Assembly: GCA_003567055.1 (NCBI GenBank)
Contig: PXAW01000169.1
Location: 1 to 5,165 of the forward strand
Reading direction: 5' to 3'
DNA from: Hyphomicrobiales bacterium
GTDB taxonomy: Bacteria > Pseudomonadota > Alphaproteobacteria > Rhizobiales > Beijerinckiaceae
Length of the DNA: 5,165 nucleotides
Shown here: positions 1-4,688 of the stretch, in pieces
Layout of the letters: each line of letters starts with the position of its first letter
Position numbering within the stretch: the stretch's first letter is position 1
Notes under the pieces: generated by a model
Told to the model about the DNA's origin: nothing
What the model saw: only the letters and a program-made list of their open reading frames with translations
Databases searched by the model: none
Made by a program: the position numbers and the translations under genes

Positions 1-340
1 GCGCATCGAGCTTGCGTTTGGTGAAGATGCCGGTGATGCCCGCGCCGATCGTGGAGGAGGTGCGCGACAGGCCTTCGGTCAGGCGCTTCCACCAGGAGCG
101 CTTGACGGGTGGGGGTTCGGGCGTCGGTGCGGGCGCTGGTGTGGGCGCCTGCCCCTGCGACGGTTCTTCACGGGGTGCATCCGTATCCGGCTCAGGCGCG
201 CCCGGCGCAGAGTTGTCCGACTCAGGCGTGCCCGACTCAGGCTTATCCGACTCGGGCTTGTCCGGCGCAGGTTTGGGCGCCTCCTTGCCGAACAGCCTCG
301 ACCAGAGCCCGCGCTTCTCGTTGTCACCATTGTCGCTCAT
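1..340 (-). CDS. ftsY: Signal recognition particle receptor FtsY, N-terminal part (partial)
   Basis: FtsY is the membrane-associated GTPase that receives SRP-ribosome complexes and passes them to the Sec translocon. Only the first 113 residues lie in the window, and the frame is open at the edge. Residues 1-20 form a short charged and hydrophobic start (GLWSRLFGKE at 11-20). Residues 21-79 are a Pro/Glu/Asp/Ala-rich linker of the kind found in the variable acidic A domain. Residues 82-113 match the start of the conserved N domain: SWWKRLTEGLSRTSS at 82-96, then GITGIFTKRKLDA at 101-113, a hallmark of FtsY. The NG GTPase domain, with the G motifs, lies outside the window. The start ATG (338-340) is preceded by an AAGGA ribosome binding site (350-354) with 9-nt spacing. 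The gene is divergent from the RluA-family gene. The family call is firm because the conserved helix is nearly diagnostic. Confidence 0.93.
   Translation of the reverse strand, partial: MSDNGDNEKRGLWSRLFGKEAPKPAPDKPESDKPESGTPESDNSAPGAPEPDTDAPREEPSQGQAPTPAPAPTPEPPPVKRSWWKRLTEGLSRTSSTIGAGITGIFTKRKLDA
188..262 (-). repeat. Degenerate 15-bp tandem repeat in the ftsY linker
   Basis: Read on the minus strand, five consecutive 15-bp units encode pentapeptides of the form (D/G)-x-(P/S)-(E/A)-(S/P): DKPES, DKPES, GTPES, DNSAP and GAPEP (FtsY residues 27-51). The first three units are nearly identical at DNA level (core CC[C/T]GAGTCG) and the last two have drifted. It is a coding minisatellite in the disordered acidic linker, and its copy number probably varies among close relatives. 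Confidence 0.75.
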
Positions 341-393
341 CGACGCCCGTCCTTCTTCGCCGCGTCATGCGGCTTTCGCTTGCTGCGGCACGG

Positions 394-413
394 ATCACGC
401 GCTAGCGCATCAC
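394..413. promoter_or_regulatory. Palindrome GCGCTAGCGC flanked by ATCAC direct repeats
   Basis: The 74-bp divergent space between ftsY and the RluA-family gene contains a perfect 10-bp palindrome (399-408). It is bracketed on both sides by ATCAC (394-398 and 409-413) and ends just before the pseudouridine synthase ATG. The TAG inside it (403-405) is an in-frame stop for that gene, so translation cannot start further upstream. A role as an operator or promoter element is only a possibility. A weak -35-like TTGCTG (380-385) lies 17 nt before TAGCGC (403-408), which is a poor -10. Confidence 0.3.
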
Positions 414-414
414 C

Positions 415-1122
415 ATGATGCCCCGATTGACGCCAGACGCGCTCGCCGCGCGCATCCTGTATCGCGATGCCCTCATGCTCGTCATCGACAAGCCTGCGGG
501 CCTGCCGGTGCATCCCGGCCATGGTGGCGGCGAGACGCTGGAGGATCATCTCGATCACTTGCGTTTCGGTCTACCCGCCCGCCCGCAAATCGTCCACCGT
601 CTCGACCGAGACACCTCCGGCTGCCTCGCCCTCGGGCGCCACGCCAAGGCCCTGCGCCGGCTGAACGCGCTCTTCGCCGAGCGGCGCGTCACCAAGATCT
701 ACCATGCCTGGCTCGACGCGATCCCCGCCGACCAGAACGGTATCATCGATTGCCCGATCGCGCCGGTCGATCCGCTCACGCCCTGGCGCGTCATCGCCGA
801 TCCGGAAGGTATGCGCCCGGGCGCCCAGCCGGCGCAGACGCGCTGGCGGGTTCTGGAAAAGCGTGATTCGCGCGCCCTCGTGGAACTGCGCCCCGTCACC
901 GGGCGCACGCATCAGCTGCGGGTGCATTGTGCCCATGCCGGCTGGCCGATCTGCGGCGACGCGCTGCACGGGCGCGCTCCTCATGACGCGCCGCTCATGC
1001 TGCACGCCAGGGCGCTGGTGCTGCCGCTCTATCCCAAACGCGACCCGATCCGCGTCGAAGCGCCGCTGCCGGCGCATTTCCCGCCGCCGGCGCACTCCCC
1101 AAAGGACGCAAAGCTGTGCTAA
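415..1122 (+). CDS. RluA-family RNA pseudouridine synthase
   Basis: Predicted cytoplasmic enzyme that isomerises uridine to pseudouridine in rRNA or tRNA. The 235-residue protein has no N-terminal S4 domain, so it resembles the short RluA/TruC type rather than RluB/C/D. The key motif HRLDRDTSG lies at 61-69 with catalytic Asp64, the position I recall for E. coli RluA. Other family motifs are LVIDKPAGLPVHPG (22-35), the KIYHAWL segment with Tyr96, and GRTHQLRVH (163-171) followed by GDALHG and LMLHARAL near the C-terminus. The C-terminal tail is Pro-rich. The start is bounded by an in-frame TAG (403-405) only 9 nt upstream, so ATG 415 or ATG 418 must be used. Neither has a clear Shine-Dalgarno sequence. 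The stop lies 19 nt before the adh gene, which suggests cotranscription. The exact RNA target cannot be told from sequence, so no symbol is given. Confidence 0.9.
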   Translation: MMPRLTPDALAARILYRDALMLVIDKPAGLPVHPGHGGGETLEDHLDHLRFGLPARPQIVHRLDRDTSGCLALGRHAKALRRLNALFAERRVTKIYHAWLDAIPADQNGIIDCPIAPVDPLTPWRVIADPEGMRPGAQPAQTRWRVLEKRDSRALVELRPVTGRTHQLRVHCAHAGWPICGDALHGRAPHDAPLMLHARALVLPLYPKRDPIRVEAPLPAHFPPPAHSPKDAKLC

Positions 1123-1141
1123 AGCGCGCGCAGTGTTCATC

Positions 1142-2179
1142 ATGACGGACGGTTTCATGCGCGCCCTCAGACTCCACGGCGACCGCGATCTGCGTATCGA
1201 CGATATCGAATCTCCCGGCCAGCCCGGCCCCGGCGAAGTGCTGATCCGGGTGCGGGCGGTGGGGCTCAACCATATCGATGTCTGGGGCTATCGCGGCATG
1301 GCATTCGCCAAACGCAAGCTGCCGCTCGCCGTCGGCGCGGAGGCCTCCGGCGAGATCGTCGCGACGGGTGCGGATGTCGCGGGCTTCACCCCGGGCCAGC
1401 GGGTGGTGATGTACGGCGCCATGACCTGCGGCGAATGCCGGGCCTGCCGCGAGGGGCGCGACAATCTGTGCGAAGATGTCGGCGGCATCATGGGCTTCCA
1501 CCTCGACGGCTTCGCCCGCGAGGAGATCATCATGCCCGCGCGCCTCGTGATCCCGGTGCCGGACGGTGTGAGCTTCGAAGACGCCGCCTGCGCGCCGATC
1601 GCCTTCGGCACCGTGCAGCACATGCTGTTCGACAATGCCAAGCTGGAGCCCGGCGAATCGATTCTCGTCCATGCGGGCGGATCGGGCATCGGCACGGCGG
1701 CGATCAAGATGGCGAAGGCCATCGGCTGCACCATCTACGCCACCGTCGGCGATGACGAGAAGGGCGCCAAGGCGAAGGCGCTCGGCGCCGATCACGTGAT
1801 CAACTATCGCGAGGAGCGCTTCGAGGGCGAGGTGCGCCGGCTGACGAAGCGCAAGGGCGTCGATGTCGTTTTCGAGCATGTCGGCGCCGATACCTGGAAC
1901 GGCTCGCTTCTGTGCCTCAAGCGCGGCGGGCGGCTCGTCACCTGCGGCTCGACCTCCGGCGTCTCCACCCAGATGAACCTGATGCAGCTGTTTCAGCAGC
2001 AATACCGCATCTTCGGCTCCTTCGGCTGCTCGATGCGCAATATCCGCGAATCGCTGGATAAAATGGCCGGCGGCATGACGCCCGTGATCGATACGGTCTT
2101 CCCGCTCGAGGATTTCACCGAGGGCCTCGACCGCCTCGAGAGCCGCAAGGTGTTCGGCAAGATCATCGTGACCCTTTAA
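1142..2179 (+). CDS. adh2XL: Zinc-type MDR oxidoreductase, Adh2XL-like (probable VLCFA-pathway reductase)
   Basis: A 345-residue NAD(P)H-dependent medium-chain dehydrogenase/reductase. A GroES-like N-terminal domain carries the structural zinc lobe: C96, C99, C102 and C110 in the spacing C-x2-C-x2-C-x7-C. The Rossmann domain has AGGSGIG at 178-184. The catalytic zinc site of alcohol dehydrogenases appears absent: the usual Cys region reads LNHIDVW (42-48) and the usual GHE reads GAE (65-67). Long stretches (NHIDVWGYRGMAFAKRK, HMLFDNAKLEPGE, VTCGSTSGVSTQ, LFQQQ) match my recollection of rhizobial Adh2XL, encoded in the acpXL-lpxXL cluster that builds the C28 acyl chain of lipid A. Enoyl-ACP or enoyl-thioester reduction is therefore an inference, not shown. 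Start choice: ATG 1142 has no strong ribosome binding site. ATG 1157 (MRALRLH, preceded by GGACGG) fits the usual family N-terminus and would give 340 residues. The open frame runs upstream through the preceding gene by chance. Confidence 0.85.
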   Translation: MTDGFMRALRLHGDRDLRIDDIESPGQPGPGEVLIRVRAVGLNHIDVWGYRGMAFAKRKLPLAVGAEASGEIVATGADVAGFTPGQRVVMYGAMTCGECRACREGRDNLCEDVGGIMGFHLDGFAREEIIMPARLVIPVPDGVSFEDAACAPIAFGTVQHMLFDNAKLEPGESILVHAGGSGIGTAAIKMAKAIGCTIYATVGDDEKGAKAKALGADHVINYREERFEGEVRRLTKRKGVDVVFEHVGADTWNGSLLCLKRGGRLVTCGSTSGVSTQMNLMQLFQQQYRIFGSFGCSMRNIRESLDKMAGGMTPVIDTVFPLEDFTEGLDRLESRKVFGKIIVTL

Positions 2180-2195
2180 GACCCTCGTAAGCCGT

Positions 2196-2232
2196 AAAGA
2201 GAACGTCCCCGCTGCCGACAGGCGCGGGGACG
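2196..2232 (-). terminator. Rho-independent-type terminator for the small membrane protein gene
   Basis: A perfect 9-bp GC-rich stem pairs 2204-2212 (CGTCCCCGC) with 2224-2232 (GCGGGGACG). It can extend inward by GCC/GGC around a GACA loop after one bulged T. On the minus strand it is followed directly by TTCTCTTT (2203-2196), an interrupted T-tract. It starts 20 nt after the stop codon of the 80-residue gene. On the plus strand no T-tract follows, so it would stop the convergent adh transcript less well. Termination in both directions is possible. Confidence 0.7.
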
Positions 2233-2251
2233 GGCCCGGACGGGCGGGCGA

Positions 2252-2494
2252 TCAATCCGTCTCGCGAATCCCGGGTTCCGGCGCTACGCCGGCCGGGTTC
2301 CCCGGATTTTCCGGATCGGTAATCGGCGTTTCGTCCGTGATGGTCGGATCTTCAGTCGGCGTTTCCGTGCCGACCCAGAAGAGAAAGACACCCATCGCAA
2401 TCAATGCGAGGACGAGGCTGGTGATCAGCACCTTGAGCACCGGTCCGCCCTTGCGCCCCTGTCTGGCCTCTTTTTCATTGATCTTTTCTGCCAT
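2252..2494 (-). CDS. Small single-pass membrane protein of unknown function
   Basis: An 80-residue protein I do not recognise by family. The N-terminus is hydrophilic and basic (residues 1-18, with K, R and E, ending RKGG). It is followed by one strong hydrophobic helix at about 19-41 (VLKVLITSLVLALIAMGVFLFWV), then an acidic Thr/Pro/Asp/Glu-rich tail (43-80) with repeated PT, TITDETPITDPENP-like stretches. Positive charges before the helix predict an N-in, C-out topology, with the disordered acidic tail in the periplasm; no lipobox or cleavage site is evident. The start ATG is preceded by AAAGGA (2503-2508) with 8-nt spacing, which supports a real gene. Its own EcfG-type promoter lies upstream and a terminator follows, so it forms a monocistronic unit. 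The promoter suggests induction in the general stress response. A role in envelope stress would be a guess. Confidence 0.8.
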   Translation of the reverse strand: MAEKINEKEARQGRKGGPVLKVLITSLVLALIAMGVFLFWVGTETPTEDPTITDETPITDPENPGNPAGVAPEPGIRETD

Positions 2495-2518
2495 AATCGA
2501 CGTCCTTTCGTTGTTTTC

Positions 2519-2533
2519 GATCGCGTTGCGATC
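2519..2533. other. Short inverted repeat in the leader of the small membrane protein gene
   Basis: GATCGC (2519-2524), a GTT spacer, then GCGATC (2528-2533) form a perfect 6-bp stem. If transcription starts about 7-10 nt below the EcfG -10 element, this lies in the 5' leader, about 10 nt upstream of the ribosome binding site. No T-tract follows on either strand, so it is not a terminator. It could be an mRNA hairpin or a binding site. Confidence 0.35.
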
Positions 2534-2550
2534 ACAAAACTCACGAAACC

Positions 2551-2575
2551 AACGTCACAATGGCCAAGCTGTTCC
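2551..2575 (-). promoter_or_regulatory. EcfG-type (general stress response) promoter
   Basis: On the minus strand GGAAC (2575-2571) is separated by 16 nt from CGTT (2554-2551). This matches the published alphaproteobacterial EcfG consensus GGAAC-N16-17-CGTT without mismatch. It lies 57-81 nt upstream of the 80-residue gene's ATG and points at it, leaving a leader of roughly 45-50 nt with a good ribosome binding site. The match, position and orientation together make it credible. A chance occurrence of nine fixed bases in a 5-kb window is possible but unlikely to be so well placed. Confidence 0.72.
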
Positions 2576-2590
2576 ATCGCGTCTCGCGAT
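2576..2590. other. Inverted repeat between the oxidoreductase stop and the EcfG promoter
   Basis: ATCGCG (2576-2581), a TCT spacer, then CGCGAT (2585-2590) form a perfect 6-bp stem that abuts the oxidoreductase stop codon (2591-2593) on one side and the GGAAC -35 element on the other. It shares the ATCGCG core with the inverted repeat at 2519-2533. On the minus strand no T-tract follows, so it is at most a weak terminator or a 3'-end stabiliser. Confidence 0.35.
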
Positions 2591-3568
2591 TCAGGCCTCA
2601 CGCCTGGCGAGGATGGCCTCGACATGCTCCTGCACCGCCAGCGCCTCTGTGAGCGTCGCGAGATCCTGCGATGCGCCCTGCGTCAGGGCGGCGACCTTGT
2701 CGAGCTGGCGGGCGAGAACGAGGGGGCGGGCCTGTTCGTTGGGAATGGCGTCCGGCGCCTCGACGAAATCGCCGGTGGCGGGATCAAGCCGCTCGGCGAA
2801 GGACCAGTCACGCAGGCGGATCGTGCCCTTGTCACCGGTGAGCGTCCAGGTGTTGTGATCGTCCTTGTCGGTGATGCCGACGCCTCCCTCCAGCGCCACC
2901 GGCAGGCCGGGAAGCGAGAGATCGGCGCTGACGGCACGCTCGGAGCGCCCGGGTTCGGGGAAGGAGATGCGGGCATCCGCGAGGCGCAGATCACCGAGCA
3001 TGCGCAGGGTGAGGAAGAGGAAATGCGAGACCACCTCGCGGGTGAAGCCACCCTCTTCCGGCCCGTCGAGCCAGGAGGCCGCATCATGCTGCCAGGGGCG
3101 CGGCCATTGCCTGAAGCCGATCTCGATATCGACACGCTGCGGCGTTCCCACGACACCCTCATCGACCCAGTCGCGCAATTGCGCCACCGCGAAGGAGGAG
3201 GCGAAGGGGAAGTTGACCGCAAAACGCGCATCCGCCGCTTCGCGGGCGAAGGCGCGGGCATCGGCGAGATCGGTCGCGAGCGGCTTTTCGCAGAATACCG
3301 CCTTGCCGGCGGCGAGCGCGGCGCGCGCCAGCGGCAGATGGCTGGCCGGGGGCGAAGCGATGTAGACGCAATCGCTCGCTTCGATCAGCGCCTCGGCGCT
3401 CCCGGCGACGCTGATACCGGGGAAATCCGCGGCAAGCCTTGCCTGCGCGGCGGGTGAAGGGTCGAAAACCGCAGCGACGCCGATGCGCGCCGGGTCATGC
3501 GCCATCGCTGCGCGCAACAGCCGCTCGCCCATGATGCCGTAACCGATGATCCCGAGTTTCACGCTCAT
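2591..3568 (-). CDS. Gfo/Idh/MocA-family oxidoreductase
   Basis: A 325-residue predicted cytoplasmic NAD(P)-dependent oxidoreductase, close to the usual family length. The N-terminal Rossmann fold shows GIIGYGIMG (6-14). The conserved EKP motif that contacts the nicotinamide and substrate is at 94-96 (CEKPL). The C-terminal alpha/beta domain has GGFTREVVSHF (173-183). By comparison with the usual GG-x3-D-x3-H pattern, the acid is Glu178 instead of Asp and the His is His182. Substrates in this family are mostly sugars, inositols, or related hydroxy or keto compounds, and nothing visible narrows this down. The start at 3568 has a good AGGAG ribosome binding site (3576-3580, 7-nt spacing). The gene is divergent from acpXL and upstream of the 80-residue gene on the same strand, with a 96-nt gap. 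A link to lipid A or VLCFA metabolism is not supported beyond adjacency. Confidence 0.88.
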   Translation of the reverse strand: MSVKLGIIGYGIMGERLLRAAMAHDPARIGVAAVFDPSPAAQARLAADFPGISVAGSAEALIEASDCVYIASPPASHLPLARAALAAGKAVFCEKPLATDLADARAFAREAADARFAVNFPFASSFAVAQLRDWVDEGVVGTPQRVDIEIGFRQWPRPWQHDAASWLDGPEEGGFTREVVSHFLFLTLRMLGDLRLADARISFPEPGRSERAVSADLSLPGLPVALEGGVGITDKDDHNTWTLTGDKGTIRLRDWSFAERLDPATGDFVEAPDAIPNEQARPLVLARQLDKVAALTQGASQDLATLTEALAVQEHVEAILARREA

Positions 3569-3589
3569 GACGTCTCTCCTGCTGCCGTA

Positions 3590-3615
3590 TTCTGCGAGGC
3601 TTTTTCTGCGAGGCT
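3590..3615. repeat. Tandem 12-bp direct repeat upstream of the oxidoreductase gene
   Basis: TTCTGCGAGGCT occurs twice, at 3590-3601 and 3604-3615, separated by two T residues (14-nt period). It lies 21-47 nt upstream of the oxidoreductase start, just behind its ribosome binding site, so it falls in the leader or promoter of that gene. It could be a slippage duplication or a tandem regulator site. No promoter consensus is clear around it. Confidence 0.6.
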
Positions 3616-3725
3616 ATGGTGCTGCCATGCCGCAGCGCGCGGGAAAATCGGCGAATGCGCCATACGGCTTGTGCATGGCGCTTTCACGCTGTTGCCCATG
3701 CCGGAAGCCTCGTGTAAGGGAACGC

Positions 3726-3777
3726 TTCGAAATATGTCCATGACGGCCTTTCGAAACCGGCGTTTGGCGCCGGCTTC
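3726..3777. promoter_or_regulatory. Paired TTCGAAA sites and leader hairpin upstream of acpXL
   Basis: The 248-bp divergent region (3569-3816) has no gene I can support. Near acpXL it contains TTCGAAA at 3726-3732 and again at 3750-3756, 24 bp apart, the second within the palindrome TTTCGAAA. Overlapping the second copy is an imperfect inverted repeat: GAA-A-CCGGCG (3753-3762), loop TTTGG, CGCCGG-C-TTC (3768-3777), with one A/C mismatch. No T-tract follows on either strand. This may be an operator or a 5'-leader structure for the acpXL operon. I found no convincing -35/-10 pair. Confidence 0.35.
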
Positions 3778-3816
3778 CAGCGGGTCGCCCAGCCAGAGAC
3801 CGGAGAATGAGGCGCG

Positions 3817-4098
3817 ATGTCCTCTACATTTGATACTGTTGCCGACATCATTGCGGACACCGCCGACATTCCGCGCGAAGAGATCACGCCGGAAAGCCAT
3901 GCGATCGACGATCTGGGCATCGACTCGCTGGCCTTTCTCGACATCGCCTTCGCGATCGACAAGGCGTTCGGCATCAAGCTGCCGCTCGAGCAGTGGACGC
4001 AGGAAGTCAATGAAGGCAATGCGCCGGCGGAACAGTATTTCGTCATGAAGAACCTCGTCGCGCGTATCGACGAGCTGGTGGCGGCGAAAGCCGGCTGA
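3817..4098 (+). CDS. acpXL: Specialised acyl carrier protein AcpXL
   Basis: A 93-residue cytoplasmic acyl carrier protein. It carries the growing very-long-chain (about C28, omega-1-hydroxylated) acyl chain that LpxXL transfers to lipid A in rhizobia and relatives. The phosphopantetheine site is Ser37 in [10 protein letters not shown] (31-40). The AcpXL type is shown by its length (ordinary ACP is about 78 residues) and by the segment [23 protein letters not shown] (45-67), followed by [22 protein letters not shown], which matches my recollection of rhizobial AcpXL. The residue after the DSL motif is Ala39, where I recall Asp in rhizobial AcpXL and E. coli ACP. The start is supported by GGAGAATGAGG (3802-3812) just upstream. 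It is the first gene of a plus-strand operon, followed after 125 nt by fabZXL, as in the rhizobial cluster. Identification is firm. Confidence 0.95.
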   Translation: MSSTFDTVADIIADTADIPREEITPESHAIDDLGIDSLAFLDIAFAIDKAFGIKLPLEQWTQEVNEGNAPAEQYFVMKNLVARIDELVAAKAG

Positions 4099-4100
4099 GG

Positions 4101-4132
4101 CGCGCGCACCGGGCCGGTCGGGACAGCGCGCG
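4101..4132 (+). other. GC-rich hairpin just after the acpXL stop codon
   Basis: CGCGCGC (4101-4107) can pair perfectly with GCGCGCG (4126-4132) over an 18-nt loop, starting 2 nt after the acpXL stop. No T-tract follows. The rest of the 125-nt gap to fabZXL is GC-rich and holds no ORF with a ribosome binding site. Such a hairpin could protect the acpXL mRNA 3' end or reduce read-through, giving more carrier protein than enzyme. This is inference. Confidence 0.35.
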
Positions 4133-4223
4133 GCGCCCATCCATCGGGGGCGTTGCGTTCAACCCCGGCGGAAGCGTTCGCCCGCGACGCGACGCTCGGC
4201 GGTGCGAGGCAACGGGAGCGATC

Positions 4224-4688
4224 ATGCGGCTCGAATATTTCGAGATGATCGATCGGGTGACGGCCTTCGACCGCGAAGGCCGCTCCATCGGCGTGCGCTC
4301 CGTGGTGCCCGCGCAAAGCCCGGTCTTCGAAGGTCATTTTCCCGGTCACCCGCTGGTGCCGGGCGTGCTTCTCACCGAAACCATGGCACAGGCATCGGGA
4401 TATCTGCTGCTCGGCCTGATGGATTTCACGCATATGCCGTTCCTGATGGCGGTCGACAAGGCGCGCTTTCGCGATTTCGTCGGCCCTGATGCCGCGCTTG
4501 AGATCAGCGCCGTGCTCGAGCACGAGGGCTCCGGCTATGCGGCCACCAAGGCGCGGATCAGCGTCGACGGCAAGCGCATCTGCGATGCGCAACTGCGCTT
4601 TCGCACCATGCCCTTCCCCGAGGGGCTCGATGAGCAGATGCGTGCACAGGCGCGCCGGATCGGTCTGATGGAGGCGATGGACGCATGA
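4224..4688 (+). CDS. fabZXL: 3-hydroxyacyl-ACP dehydratase FabZXL
   Basis: A 154-residue hot-dog-fold dehydratase that removes water from 3-hydroxyacyl-ACP during elongation, here presumably on AcpXL-bound chains. The active-site loop FEGHFPGHPLVPG (35-47) contains catalytic His38. The central helix segment LLTETMAQASG (49-59) contains Glu52. The 14-residue His-to-Glu spacing equals that of E. coli FabZ (His54/Glu68). The N-terminus MRLEYFEMIDRV and the segment KRICDAQLRFRTMPF match my recollection of rhizobial FabZXL. The start is supported by GGGAG (4214-4218) with 5-nt spacing. The gene sits between acpXL and the ketoacyl synthase gene and overlaps the latter by 4 nt (ATGA, 4685-4688), which indicates translational coupling. 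A housekeeping FabZ is excluded mainly by context and by these XL-type segments. Confidence 0.93.
   Translation: MRLEYFEMIDRVTAFDREGRSIGVRSVVPAQSPVFEGHFPGHPLVPGVLLTETMAQASGYLLLGLMDFTHMPFLMAVDKARFRDFVGPDAALEISAVLEHEGSGYAATKARISVDGKRICDAQLRFRTMPFPEGLDEQMRAQARRIGLMEAMDA

Noticed and set aside
12..866. 284-residue plus-strand frame over ftsY and the RluA-family gene
   Set aside because: It is antisense to FtsY and a shadow of the synthase; the repeats in it (DSG units) are the reverse of the FtsY linker repeat.
704..1141. In-frame open extension upstream of the adh gene, giving a 491-residue fusion
   Set aside because: This stretch is the shadow of the pseudouridine synthase gene in another frame. 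The translation is Arg/Ser-rich and unlike any domain, and the MDR fold begins at MRALRLH.
995..2002. 335-residue minus-strand open frame opposite the adh gene
   Set aside because: An antisense shadow of GC-rich codons: His/Ala/Asp-rich, with no recognisable motif, and it overlaps two well-supported genes.
2624..3457. 277-residue plus-strand frame opposite the oxidoreductase gene
   Set aside because: Arg/Gly/Glu-rich shadow frame without ribosome binding site or domain; the minus-strand gene has Rossmann and EKP motifs.
3719..3743. GGAAC upstream of acpXL as a second EcfG promoter
   Set aside because: No CGTT lies 16-17 nt downstream, so the -10 element is missing.
4099..4223. Possible small gene between acpXL and fabZXL
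   Set aside because: No ORF with a plausible start and ribosome binding site; the stretch is GC-rich spacer with short inverted repeats.
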